From Rhizobiaceae bacterium (GTDB lineage: Bacteria; Pseudomonadota; Alphaproteobacteria; Rhizobiales; Rhizobiaceae): DNA of 64,000 nt. The first letter of the stretch is position 1. Each line of letters starts with the position of its first letter. A model generated the notes under the pieces. The model had not been told where the DNA came from and did not search any database. It saw nothing but the letters and a program-made list of their open reading frames with translations. A program made the translations under genes and the position numbers. The DNA lies in assembly GCA_025698895.1 (NCBI GenBank), contig JAILWO010000003.1, positions 248,001 through 312,000 of the forward strand. Reading direction: 5' to 3'. This document shows positions 17,212 through 28,455 of the stretch, piece by piece.

Positions 17212-18035
17212 CTAGCCGCGCGGCGCGGTCAAATGGTGCAGCGCGATCGCGGCCGAAATCGCCACGTTGAGACTGTCGACGCCGGAGGCCATCGCGATCC
17301 GCACGGTCCTGGTCCGGTCGAGGATCGAGCGTGGAAGCCCTTCGCCTTCGGTGCCCAGCAGAAGCGCGGTGCGACCGCCGGCAACGAGGTCGCGCAGGTC
17401 GACCTCCCCGCGCGGCGACAAGGCGACGGCGGAAAATCCCGCATCCTCCAGCACATCCACCATGGCGGACGTCGACCCGGCGCGGGCAAAGGGCAGGCGC
17501 AGCACATGGCCCGACGATACCCTGATCGCCTTTCGGTAGAAGGGATCGCAGCACGCATCGTCGAGCAGCAGGCAATCGACGCCGAATGCAGCGGCGTTGC
17601 GGAAGATCGCTCCCATATTGTCGTGATTGGCCAGGCCCGACAGCGCGTCGCGCGCGCGGGCAGGGCGGCGATTAGGTCCGGCGCGGCGGGATGAATGGGC
17701 TTGCGGCCGATGGCGAGTACGCCGCGATGGATGTCGAAGCCCGCGACCTCGTTCATGACAGCGCGCGAGGCGACATAGACGGGCGCGTCGGCCGGCGCCC
17801 GCTCGAGGACCGCCTCGAGGCCGGCGAGCCGGCTTTCCAGGATGAGGAAGGACAGGGGAGCGGCCAGCCGGCTTTTCACCAGCATATCGACGACCACCTT
17901 CCCTTCAGCGATGAACAGGCCCTGCCGTCCGACCAGGTCGCGCTCGCGAATGTCGCGATAAGGGTCCATGCGCGGATCGCGCGGATCGTCGATCCTCGTG
18001 AGGCGGGACCGCCAGTCGGCGCTGTTCTGGATCAT
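17212..18035 (-). pseudogene. TrmH/SpoU-family RNA methyltransferase, broken by a frameshift
   Basis: Two overlapping frames together encode one SpoU-type 2'-O-methyltransferase. The first frame (from 18035) gives the substrate-binding N-terminal domain (GRQGLFIAEGKVVVDMLVKS, VYVASRAVMNEVAGFDIHRG) down to IAALPARA; the second frame gives the catalytic knot (ANHDNMGAIFRNAAAFG, LLLGTEGEGLPRSIL, RIAMASGVDSLNVAISAAIA). The switch falls in a run of alternating C and G at 17649-17658, where a gain of two bases or loss of one moves the frame. Both halves look otherwise intact, which suggests a very recent mutation or a sequencing error. If real, the catalytic domain would not be made from the main start. 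Confidence 0.8.
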
Positions 18036-18092
18036 CCTCTTACCCGGCCCGGACATTCCCGGCCGACGGTAGACGTCAGATGGCGGCGCGGG

Positions 18093-18440
18093 TCAACGAC
18101 CGCCGGATACGGCCTTCAGCCGCGGCGGCTGGGCCTCGGCGCCGAAGAAGATCGTCTCGCAGCATTCGAGCAGTTGCCGGACCTCTTGCGATGCGCAGCT
18201 ATAATAGATCGTCTGGCGGTCGCGACGGGTCTCGACCAGCCGCAGTGACCTCAGCTTCGCCAGATGCTGCGACAGCGCCGACTGGCTCAGCTCAACCTTT
18301 TCGGCGATCACGCCCACCGAAAGCTCGCCGTCGAGCAGGTGGCACATGATCTGGAACCGCTTCTTGTTTCCGAGAAGAGACAGAATGCCGGTGATGCGAC
18401 CGGATTCGTCTAGGAGTCGGCTGGTCGTTTGCATGCGCAC
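18093..18440 (-). CDS. ArsR-family winged-helix regulator (NolR-like)
   Basis: A 115-residue ArsR/SmtB-fold protein with helix-turn-helix ELSVGVIAEKVELSQSALSQ followed by HLAKLRSLRLVETRRDRQTIYYS. This recognition helix region is close to that of NolR and related rhizobial regulators. Metal-binding cysteines of the ArsR type are absent from the recognition helix; Cys pair in LLECCETIFFG near the C-terminus could respond to thiol or redox state, but that is guesswork. It is alone, 58 bases from the TrmH-family gene and 167 bases from the HugZ-like gene. Start at 18440 or two codons later. Confidence 0.85.
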   Translation of the reverse strand: MRMQTTSRLLDESGRITGILSLLGNKKRFQIMCHLLDGELSVGVIAEKVELSQSALSQHLAKLRSLRLVETRRDRQTIYYSCASQEVRQLLECCETIFFGAEAQPPRLKAVSGGR

Positions 18441-18607
18441 CCCATGACTATGCGTCCGTCCCTCGTGTCGTCCGGGGGCAGTGACGACACGCGCCGGTTG
18501 AGCCGTTCCCGAAAGTTCGGCCCAGCGGCAGGTGAGGGGACACTAAATGTTTCGACGCTGATGGCAAGGGGGCCGCGACGCTATTGATCGAGCGTTGCGC
18601 GGGTGCA

Positions 18608-19384
18608 TCACTCGCCCGCCGCCCGCCCGTCTTTTGCCAGTTTGACCAGGGTGGGCCGGACTTCCGCCGCGTCCATGAGCGTACGCTCGAACGGCACGCG
18701 CGCGACCCGATCGCCGTCCATGAGATCGATTCCGTCGGGGTCGATCCCGGTAAGGACCCAGTCGCCGTCCAGCCGGTCCGGACGTGGCCGTGCGAAGACA
18801 CGCGCATAGACGGCGATCGCGTCGCGATGGTCCTCGTTCATGTGGGCGACCGCGCCGGCCTCCATGGCGGCGATGGCGTCCAGCGCCGGGCTCGCGGTCA
18901 GCATGTCTGCGGCGGTAAGCAGATAGGCCTTGCCGAAGCCGCCATTGAGGCTCGTCTTGCCGATCTCGAGCCGGAAATAGGAGAAGTCCCCAAACCCCGC
19001 ATAGAGTTTCGCCTTGGGCTGCCGGGCAAGGTAGCGGCTTTCGGCCCGCGACTGGTCGGGCGTCCCGCGCCGGAGTTCGCGCGCCACGCAGGACAGGGTG
19101 ATGCGGGGATGGGCAAGCGGATCGCCCTTGCCGGGCTCGCCAAGAAGAAGCGAGCAGCGGGGGTCGGCGCGCAGCGCGCCGGTGTGAGCCGACAGCGAGG
19201 AAACCAGGATGATCGGAGACCCGTCATGGTCGGTCGCGACCGCGGTGCGGCTGGCCAGTGGCGCCCCGTCTTCGGGCGAGAGCACGGCGAGCGCGCCATG
19301 GCGGGCGGTGCGCAGCAGCGTCCTGGCCAGCGCGATCGCCTCGGCATCGGTCTCGCGAATGACGTCCTTCGGCTGACGGTTCAT
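18608..19384 (-). CDS. HugZ-like heme utilisation / pyridoxamine 5'-phosphate oxidase-fold protein
   Basis: The 258-residue product combines a split-barrel flavin-type N-terminal domain (ALARTLLRTARHGALAVLS, PLASRTAVATDHDGSPIILVSSLSAHT, DPRCSLLLGEPGKGDPLAHPR) with a DUF2470 C-terminal domain (EAGAVAHMNEDHRDAIAVYAR). This layout is that of HugZ, a heme-degrading enzyme, and of plant HugZ-like proteins; the DUF2470 His cluster HMNEDH binds heme in the former. The real start is the ATG at 19384; the long upstream frame is antisense noise. It starts 18 bases after the CaiB-type gene and probably shares its transcript. Whether it degrades heme is uncertain because no heme uptake genes are near. 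Confidence 0.82.
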   Translation of the reverse strand: MNRQPKDVIRETDAEAIALARTLLRTARHGALAVLSPEDGAPLASRTAVATDHDGSPIILVSSLSAHTGALRADPRCSLLLGEPGKGDPLAHPRITLSCVARELRRGTPDQSRAESRYLARQPKAKLYAGFGDFSYFRLEIGKTSLNGGFGKAYLLTAADMLTASPALDAIAAMEAGAVAHMNEDHRDAIAVYARVFARPRPDRLDGDWVLTGIDPDGIDLMDGDRVARVPFERTLMDAAEVRPTLVKLAKDGRAAGE

Positions 19385-19401
19385 GGCGGCCTCCGCGGCG
19401 A

Positions 19402-20556
19402 TCATTCGCCGATCACGCCGGCCGAGACAAGGTCGTCGGCCTCGGCCTCTAGGCCGAACAGGGCTAGCGTCTTGGCCGGCCTCGCCCGTTCGAACCGCGC
19501 AAGCGCTGACGGCGTGCGCGAAAAACGCGGCGCCGGCGCGGGGCGGCGGACCGGTCCGGACGCGACGACGAGGTCGCGCGCCACATTGTGCGGATGGCGG
19601 GCGGCTTCCTCCATCGACAGGACCGGCGCCACGCAGGCGTCGGTCCCTTCGAAACGCGATGCCCATTCGTCGCGGGATTTCAGGCGAAGTCGGGCGGCGA
19701 TCTCGTCGCGCATCGCCTCCCAGCACGACGGATCGTACTGGCGCGCCAGATAGGCCTCGTCGAGCGGCAGAAGACGCGCGAATTCGGCGAAGAATTGCGG
19801 CTCCAGGCATGCGACCGCGACATGGCCGCCGTCGCCGGTCTCATAGGTGTCGTAGAAGGGGCAGGCCCCGTCGAGCAGGTTGGAGCCGCGCTGGTCGCGC
19901 CAGTAACCCGCCGACATCATTCCCCAGGTCGGCGCCATCAGCATGGAGGCCCCGTCGACCATCGCGGCGTCGACCACCTGTCCCTTGCCGGAGCGGCCCT
20001 TCTCGACCAGCGCGGCGAGAACACCGGCGACCAGGAACATCGTCCCCCCGCCATAGTCGGCGACGAGGTTGAGCGGCGGCACGGGCCGCTCGCCCTTGCG
20101 GCCGATGGCGTGCAGCGCGCCGGTCAGCGCCAGGTAGGTCATGTCGTGGCCGGCGCGGGCGGCGAGCGGACCGTCCTGTCCGAAGCCCGTCATGCGTCCA
20201 TAGACGAGGCCGGGATTGACCGCGAACGCCGGCTCCGGGCCGGCGCCAAGACGCTCCATGACGCCGGGGCGGAAGCCTTCGATCAGGATGTCGGCCCTGG
20301 CGATCAGCTTCAGGAGCAGGGCGCGTCCCGCGTCGCTCTTGAGGTCGAGCGCCAGCGAGGCGCGTCCGTGGCGGTCGAGATCGCGCTCTCCCTTCATCGG
20401 CAGGAAGGATGACGCGGCCGGATGGCGCTCGATGCGCACGACCGTGGCGCCCATCTCCGACAGGATCAGCCCGGCGAGCGGCACCGGGCCTATGCCGGCC
20501 ATCTCGATCACGACCAGGCCGCGCAGCGGCCCGGTCTTTTCCTCCTCCGCCGCCAT
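19402..20556 (-). CDS. CaiB/BaiF family CoA transferase, alpha-methylacyl-CoA racemase type
   Basis: The 384-residue protein has family III CoA-transferase/racemase features: LRGLVVIEMAGIGPVPLAGLIL, HGRASLALDLKSDAGRALL, ILIEGFRPGVMERLG, GRMTGFGQDGPLAARAGHDM and NLVADYGGGTMFLVAGVL. The His and Asp of the GHDMTY stretch and Asp of NLVADYGGG match the catalytic residues of alpha-methylacyl-CoA racemase rather than a formyl-CoA transferase. It would epimerise 2-methyl-branched acyl-CoAs before beta-oxidation. It lies five bases after an SDR gene of the 3-hydroxyacyl-CoA dehydrogenase type, which fits a branched-chain acyl-CoA pathway. Confidence 0.88.
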   Translation of the reverse strand: MAAEEEKTGPLRGLVVIEMAGIGPVPLAGLILSEMGATVVRIERHPAASSFLPMKGERDLDRHGRASLALDLKSDAGRALLLKLIARADILIEGFRPGVMERLGAGPEPAFAVNPGLVYGRMTGFGQDGPLAARAGHDMTYLALTGALHAIGRKGERPVPPLNLVADYGGGTMFLVAGVLAALVEKGRSGKGQVVDAAMVDGASMLMAPTWGMMSAGYWRDQRGSNLLDGACPFYDTYETGDGGHVAVACLEPQFFAEFARLLPLDEAYLARQYDPSCWEAMRDEIAARLRLKSRDEWASRFEGTDACVAPVLSMEEAARHPHNVARDLVVASGPVRRPAPAPRFSRTPSALARFERARPAKTLALFGLEAEADDLVSAGVIGE

Positions 20557-20561
20557 GACGC

Positions 20562-21323
20562 CTATTTCGGCGCCATGCGGATGGCGCCGTCGAGGCGGAT
20601 CGTCTCGCCGTTGAGCATCTGGTTCTCGACGATGTGCATGGCAAGCGCGCCATATTCGGCCGGCTTGCCGAGACGGGGCGGGAAGGGAACCTGCTTGCCG
20701 AGCGAATCCTGCGCCTCCTGCGGCAGGCCGGCCAGCATCGGCGTCTCGAAAATGCCGGGCGCGATCGTGCAGACGCGGATGCCGGCACGCGACAGGTCGC
20801 GCGCGACGGGCAGCGTCATGCCGACCACGCCGCCCTTCGACGACGAATAGGCGGCCTGGCCTATCTGGCCGTCATAGGCCGCTACGGAGGCCGTGTTGAC
20901 GATCACGCCGCGCTCGCCGCCGTCGAGCGGCTCCAGCGCCTCGGCGCGCACGGCGAACAGGCGGATCATGTTGAAGGTGCCGATCAGATTGACCTCGATC
21001 ACCTTGCGGTAGAGGTCCAGCGAATGCGCGCCGTCCTTGCCGGTCGTCTTGGCAGCGACGCCGATGCCCGCGCAATTGACGAGGATGCGGGGCGTGCCCA
21101 GCTTTTCCTCGACCTCGGCGAAGGCCTTCTCACCACCTTCGGCGCTGGAGACGTCGCAGCGCACGGCGATTCCGCCGATGTCGGCCGCGACCTTTTCGGC
21201 GCGCTCCATGCCGACGTCGAAAAGCGCCACCTTCGCGCCCGCTGCCGCCAGCGCGCGCGCCGTGGCTTCGCCGAGGCCCGAGCCGCCGCCCGTCACCACG
21301 GCGACCTGTCTTGATGGATTCAT
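20562..21323 (-). CDS. SDR-family 3-hydroxyacyl-CoA dehydrogenase (HSD10/type II HADH-like)
   Basis: The 253-residue short-chain dehydrogenase has the NAD-binding [16 protein letters not shown] motif, Asp at the end of beta-2 ([10 protein letters not shown]) favouring NAD, NCAGI, the catalytic YSSSKGG (Tyr-x3-Lys), and [14 protein letters not shown]. The insertion with [25 protein letters not shown] is typical of type II 3-hydroxyacyl-CoA dehydrogenase/HSD10 proteins. First gene of a probable operon with the CaiB-type gene (five-base gap) and the HugZ-like gene. Likely role: NAD-dependent oxidation of 2-methyl-3-hydroxyacyl-CoA. Confidence 0.88.
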   Translation of the reverse strand: MNPSRQVAVVTGGGSGLGEATARALAAAGAKVALFDVGMERAEKVAADIGGIAVRCDVSSAEGGEKAFAEVEEKLGTPRILVNCAGIGVAAKTTGKDGAHSLDLYRKVIEVNLIGTFNMIRLFAVRAEALEPLDGGERGVIVNTASVAAYDGQIGQAAYSSSKGGVVGMTLPVARDLSRAGIRVCTIAPGIFETPMLAGLPQEAQDSLGKQVPFPPRLGKPAEYGALAMHIVENQMLNGETIRLDGAIRMAPK

Positions 21324-21486
21324 GGAGGATCCTCCCGATTGTTATGAAACAAAACCAATGCGGGAATGGTAGCCGATGGGTGGCCGCGCGCAAACCGTCA
21401 TCTGGGTGCCAGGTGACGCATGGGGTGAAAAGCCGGTTTGGAGAGGGGTTCCGGCGACAGGTCAACGGCCCGAGGCGAACCCCTTC

Positions 21487-23931
<2,445 letters not shown>

Positions 23932-24180
23932 GGCTCCATCCCCCGGCCCCGCGACCCTCCGGCCGCCGCCTCCCGCAGGGCAATGTGCCCTCATCGCGTG
24001 AAGGCTCCGTTAAGCTTGAGAGATCATGAATGTGCGTTTGACGGGCGTCCGGAAGGACCATGTTGTCGTCCGCTGTCGCATTTCGTGTATCGCGCGCCCT
24101 TTTTTGAATGGCGCTATCGTGCCGGGCACGGTTCTTATGCGCGCCTGAGCGGCAAGCCAGCCTTTATCCGGGAGACGTTG

Positions 24181-25860
24181 ATGGCCGAGTTCAAGTCCGA
24201 CATCGAAATCGCGCGCGCGGCCAGGAAGAAACCGATCATGGAGATCGGCGCGAAGCTCGACATTCCCGCCGAGCACCTTCTGCCCTACGGCCACGACAAG
24301 GCGAAGATATCGGCCGATTTCATCGCGTCGAAAAGGAACGGCAAGGACGGCAGGCTGATCCTCGTCACCGCCATCAACCCGACGCCCGCGGGCGAGGGCA
24401 AGACGACGACGACGGTCGGCCTCGGTGACGGTCTCAACCGGATCGGCAAGAAGGCCATCATCTGCATCCGCGAGGCATCGCTCGGGCCGAACTTCGGCAT
24501 GAAGGGCGGCGCCGCCGGCGGCGGTATGGCGCAGGTCGTGCCGATGGACGACATGAACCTGCATTTCACCGGCGACTTCCACGCCATCACGACCGCGCAC
24601 AACCTGCTGTCGGCGCTGATCGACAACCATATCTACTGGGGCAACGAACTCGGCATCGACACGCGGCGCGTGGCCTGGCGGCGGGTGATGGACATGAACG
24701 ACCGGGCGCTGCGCTCGATCGTCTGCTCGCTCGGCGGCGTCGCCAACGGCTATCCGCGCGAGGCCGGCTTCGACATCACCGTCGCCTCGGAGGTCATGGC
24801 GATCCTGTGCCTGGCGACGGATCTGAAGGACCTGCAGAAGCGGCTCGGCGACATCATCGTCGCCTACCGGCGCGACAAGAGCCCGGTCTATGCGCGCGAC
24901 CTCAAGGCCGACGGCGCCATGGCGGTGCTGCTCAAGGACGCCATCCAGCCGAACCTGGTGCAGACGCTTGAGAACAATCCGGCCTTCGTGCATGGCGGGC
25001 CGTTCGCCAATATCGCGCATGGCTGCAATTCCGTCGTGGCGACAACGACGGCGCTGAAACTGGCCGACTATGTGGTGACCGAGGCTGGCTTCGGCGCCGA
25101 CCTGGGTGCGGAGAAATTCTTCGATATCAAGTGCCGCAAGGCGGGGCTGAAGCCGGCGGCGGCGGTCATCGTGGCCACGGTGCGGGCGCTCAAGATGAAT
25201 GGCGGCGTCAAGAAGGACGACCTCGGCGCGGAGAATGTCGAGGCGGTGAAGAAGGGTTGCGCCAATCTCGGCCGCCATATCGAGAATGTGCGCCAGTTCG
25301 GCGTGCCCGCGGTGGTCGCGATCAACCATTTCGGTACCGATACCGAGGCCGAGATCCAGGCGGTCATGGAATTCGTCGCGGCGATGGGCGAGGAGGCGGT
25401 GCTGTGCAGGCACTGGGCGCAGGGTTCGGCCGGGATCGAGGAGCTCGCGCACAAGGTGGTGGCGCTGGCCGAGTCCGGCGCGTCACAGTTCGCGCCGCTT
25501 TACCGCGACGACATGAAGCTGTTCGACAAGATCGACACGATCGTCAAGCGCATCTATCGCGGCTCGGAAGCGATCGCCGACAAGAGCGTGCGCGACCAGT
25601 TGCATCAGTGGGAAGCCGCCGGCTACGGCGATCTCCCTGTCTGCATGGCCAAGACGCAATATTCTTTTTCGACCGACCCGAACCTGCGCGGCGCGCCGAC
25701 CGGTCATGTCGTTCCCGTGCGCGAGGTGCGCCTTTCGGCCGGCGCGGGCTTCGTCGTGGCGATCTGCGGCGAGATCATGACCATGCCGGGCCTGCCCAAG
25801 TCTCCGTCGTCGGAGAAGATCATGCTCAACGAACAGGGCCATATCGAGGGGCTGTTCTAG
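24181..25860 (+). CDS. fhs: Formate--tetrahydrofolate ligase
   Basis: Joins formate to THF with ATP, or in reverse makes ATP from 10-formyl-THF. The 559-residue product has the P-loop region [14 protein letters not shown] (about residues 68-81), [58 protein letters not shown] and the C-terminal [21 protein letters not shown] at 24181 follows GGGAGACG. The upstream open frame to 23674 is antisense to the kinase. Its stop codon is part of a palindromic element. Together with MetF/MetV and the corrinoid methyltransferases it could form an energy-yielding methyl-to-formate path. Confidence 0.96.
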   Translation: MAEFKSDIEIARAARKKPIMEIGAKLDIPAEHLLPYGHDKAKISADFIASKRNGKDGRLILVTAINPTPAGEGKTTTTVGLGDGLNRIGKKAIICIREASLGPNFGMKGGAAGGGMAQVVPMDDMNLHFTGDFHAITTAHNLLSALIDNHIYWGNELGIDTRRVAWRRVMDMNDRALRSIVCSLGGVANGYPREAGFDITVASEVMAILCLATDLKDLQKRLGDIIVAYRRDKSPVYARDLKADGAMAVLLKDAIQPNLVQTLENNPAFVHGGPFANIAHGCNSVVATTTALKLADYVVTEAGFGADLGAEKFFDIKCRKAGLKPAAAVIVATVRALKMNGGVKKDDLGAENVEAVKKGCANLGRHIENVRQFGVPAVVAINHFGTDTEAEIQAVMEFVAAMGEEAVLCRHWAQGSAGIEELAHKVVALAESGASQFAPLYRDDMKLFDKIDTIVKRIYRGSEAIADKSVRDQLHQWEAAGYGDLPVCMAKTQYSFSTDPNLRGAPTGHVVPVREVRLSAGAGFVVAICGEIMTMPGLPKSPSSEKIMLNEQGHIEGLF

Positions 25861-26131
25861 AGCAAGATGTGGTCAGGTTGGATCATTCTGCCGGAGCAGA
25901 TTTGGTCCAAGGTCAAGGGGTTCGGCGAAGGGCGTACCGGTGGTACGGTCGAGCCGAAGCCCGCAGGATTTGGGCCAAATCTGCTCCGGCCCTTCGGGTT
26001 TCCGTCCGGCGGGCGCCCACTATGTCGGACCGCTTGCCCGTAGCACCGCTACGCGCCGCGCGTCCCTTCGTGTGGATCACCACCCCGGACGAGAAACAGA
26101 ATTGGTCCAACCTGGCCGCATCTTGCTCTAG
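25857..26131. repeat. 275-bp mosaic palindromic element overlapping the fhs stop codon
   Basis: The ends are inverted repeats of about 35 bases: CTAGAGCAAGATG at 25857-25869 is matched exactly by CATCTTGCTCTAG at 26119-26131, and the match continues inward with three mismatches and one indel. Inside lie further hairpins: arms 25891-25909 and 25971-25989 (GGAGCAGATTTGG core), a CGTACC-GGT-GGTACG stem near 25933-25947, and GTAGC-ACC-GCTAC near 26039-26051. No ORF of substance is present. It looks like a rhizobial intergenic mosaic element (RIME-like) or non-autonomous MITE. The TAG of fhs is inside its left end. It accounts for most of the gap between fhs and the DUF2254 gene. Confidence 0.75.
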
Positions 26132-26229
26132 CCATCGAAGGCTCCCGCTCCCGCGCCGGTTGCGTCGGCCGGCGATCGCTCCGATAAGGAGGCGGCGGAG
26201 GCCGCCTTCCGGAGAGGAGCGAAGGGTAG

Positions 26230-27477
26230 ATGATTCCACGCTGGCGATGGCTGCTCGGCCTGCTGACGCGAAGGCTGTGGTTCCGGTCGACCCTGATCTC
26301 GCTGCTTGCGATCGCGTCCGCGCTGGTGTCGCTGCTGGTCGCGCCGTACCTGCCGTCCGGCCTGTCGGCCAAGATCGGCGCCGATGCCGTCGACAGCATC
26401 CTGACCATCATCGCCTCGTCGATGCTTGCGGTGACGACGTTTTCGCTGTCGACCATGGTGTCGGCCTATTCGGCGGCGACGTCGAATGTCACGCCGCGCG
26501 CCACCAAGCTCCTGATCGAGGATTCGACCGCGCAGAACGTGCTGGCGACATTTGTCGGATCGTTCCTGTTCAGCCTGGTCTCGCTGATCACCCTGTCAAT
26601 GGGCGCCTATGGCGAACGCGGCAGGGTGGTGCTGTTCGTGGTCACGATCGGCGTGGTGCTTTTGATCGTCATCACGCTGTTGAGGTGGATCGACTACCTG
26701 CTGCGCTTCGGCCGGGTCGGTGAGACGACCGCCGTCGTGGAGGATGCGGCGGAGGCGGCGCTCAGGGCGCGGCACGAGAACCAGTATCTGGGCGGCACGC
26801 CGCTGCGTAGCGCCGATGACATCCCCGCCGCCGCCGTGCCCGTCAATGCCGACCGCATCGGCTATGTGCAGTATGTGGATATGTCGGCCCTGAACGAGGT
26901 GACGGAAAGGTACGAGACCCATATCTTCCTCGCCGCTGGCCCCGGCACCTTCATGGATCCCGGCCGTCCGCTCGCCTTCCTCGCGGAAACCGTCGCTGAC
27001 GAGGCGAAGGAAGACATTCGCGACGCTTTCACGATCGCGGAGGAGCGGACCTACGACCAGGATCCGCGCTTTGGACTGTGCGTGCTTGCCGAGATCGCCT
27101 CGCGGGCGCTGTCGCCCGGCATCAACGATCCCGGAACGGCGATCGACGTGCTGGGACGGTCGGTGCGCATCCTGGCGATCTGGGCGGGCGAGGCCGAGCC
27201 GGCCGAACCCGTCTATCCGGCCGTGCATGTGCCGACGATCGAACTGGGCGAGCTGTTTGACGATCTCTTCCATCCGATCGCGCGGGACGGCGCGGGGACC
27301 GTCGAAGTGCAGATCAGGCTGCAGAAGGCGCTGGAAGCGCTGGCTCGGATCGGCGACGGCCGCTTCGCCGCCGAGGCGCGGCGCCATTCCGGCTTCGCCC
27401 TCCAGCGCGCCGACAAGGCGCTTGCCCTGGACGAAGACCGCCGCCGGTTGAAGGCTGCCGCCGCCTGGGCGGCGTGA
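26230..27477 (+). CDS. DUF2254 inner-membrane protein
   Basis: The 415-residue protein matches DUF2254: two transmembrane helices near the N-terminus (about residues 18-40 and 55-80), two more at about 100-122 and 130-152 (VVLFVVTIGVVLLIVITLLRW), and a long cytoplasmic C-terminal domain with VNADRIGYVQYVDMSALNE, DPRFGLCVLAEIASRALSPG and INDPGTAIDVL. The conserved SPGINDPGTA stretch is the family hallmark. Function is unknown. It follows the palindromic element directly and seems monocistronic. ATG at 26230 has GGAG upstream. Confidence 0.85.
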   Translation: MIPRWRWLLGLLTRRLWFRSTLISLLAIASALVSLLVAPYLPSGLSAKIGADAVDSILTIIASSMLAVTTFSLSTMVSAYSAATSNVTPRATKLLIEDSTAQNVLATFVGSFLFSLVSLITLSMGAYGERGRVVLFVVTIGVVLLIVITLLRWIDYLLRFGRVGETTAVVEDAAEAALRARHENQYLGGTPLRSADDIPAAAVPVNADRIGYVQYVDMSALNEVTERYETHIFLAAGPGTFMDPGRPLAFLAETVADEAKEDIRDAFTIAEERTYDQDPRFGLCVLAEIASRALSPGINDPGTAIDVLGRSVRILAIWAGEAEPAEPVYPAVHVPTIELGELFDDLFHPIARDGAGTVEVQIRLQKALEALARIGDGRFAAEARRHSGFALQRADKALALDEDRRRLKAAAAWAA

Positions 27478-27618
27478 CGACCCGCTGAAGAATGTGGCGA
27501 TCGCGCCTTAAAAAATTCTCATGAATGGCGGGAACCGTCCGCCATCGCTCCCGATTGTGAGCGGGAAGGGATCAGGCGTCCGCCTGTGAGGGCGGCGGAC
27601 TGGATCAAGGAGAGCATC

Positions 27619-28395
27619 ATGAAACATATCCTCATCAAATCCGCCATTGCGCTCAGCCTCGGCGTCGCCCCCGTCGCGGCCCTCGCGCAGACCGATCAGG
27701 AAGAGCCCGGGGTGAAGCTGGAGGAGAAGTCCTCCGCCGGGAAGACTGAACTGAAGGGCGATGCCGACACATCGATGTCCGGAGATACGCAAGCGGGGGC
27801 GGAAGCCGACGCGACCCTGAAGCAGGACAGAAGCGCTGAGGGCGCCATGGAAGAGGATGCGACGTCCGGAACCGCCCAGACGCTGCCGGCCGAGGAAGGC
27901 ACGCCCGGCGTAGAGGCCGAGGGTTCGGCCCAGGCCGAAGGCGCCGATGACAGCACCATCGAAGGCCAGGCCGAAGCCGAAGGCGCCGTGACCGATGAAG
28001 AGACGAGCGGCACGGCTCAGGCCGAAGGCGAGGCCGATGCGCCGGACGAAAGCATGGCCGAGGGTGAGGCGGATACGCCGGATGAAAGCATGGCCGAAGG
28101 CGAGGCCGCCGACACCGACGACACCACGACCGCGTCGATTCCCGAGGTGACGACGGAGCAGCGCACGCAAATCACGCAGATCATCCGCGAGACCGAGGTC
28201 GAACCGGTCGATATCGATGTCGACGTGTCGGTCGGCGTTGCCGTGCCGCGGACGGTCGAATTGCATCCGCTGCCGCCGCGCATCATCGAGATCGTGCCGG
28301 CCTATGCCGAATACCGGTATTTCGTCTTGGCCGACGGCCGCATCATCATCGTCGAGCCGGCGACCTACGAGGTGGTCTACATCATCACGGCGTGA
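27619..28395 (+). CDS. Secreted DUF1236 protein with a long acidic low-complexity region
   Basis: The 258-residue protein has a signal peptide (MKHILIKSAIALSLGVAPVA, cut after ALA), about 150 residues rich in Glu, Ala, Asp, Gly, Ser and Thr containing the near-tandem repeat DESMAEGEA, and a C-terminal DUF1236 domain (VTTEQRTQITQII, VELHPLPPRIIEIVPAYAEY, RYFVLADGRIIIVEPATYEV). It should be periplasmic. The ATG at 27619 follows AAGGAG. Upstream at 27531-27555, GGAAC-N16-CGAT is one base from the EcfG stress promoter consensus, which is suggestive only. A clear terminator follows. Confidence 0.82.
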   Translation: MKHILIKSAIALSLGVAPVAALAQTDQEEPGVKLEEKSSAGKTELKGDADTSMSGDTQAGAEADATLKQDRSAEGAMEEDATSGTAQTLPAEEGTPGVEAEGSAQAEGADDSTIEGQAEAEGAVTDEETSGTAQAEGEADAPDESMAEGEADTPDESMAEGEAADTDDTTTASIPEVTTEQRTQITQIIRETEVEPVDIDVDVSVGVAVPRTVELHPLPPRIIEIVPAYAEYRYFVLADGRIIIVEPATYEVVYIITA

Positions 28396-28416
28396 GGACC
28401 TTCTCCACCGGAAGGG

Positions 28417-28441
28417 AAAGGGGCCCGCGCGGCCCCTTTTC
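28417..28441 (+). terminator. Intrinsic terminator between DUF1236 and DUF899 genes
   Basis: AAAGGGGCC and GGCCCCTTT form a strong stem around a short CGCGC loop, followed by TTCT. The stem is symmetric with A and T runs on both sides, so it could serve both converging genes. Confidence 0.85.
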
Positions 28442-28455
28442 TCGTTGTGTCAGCG

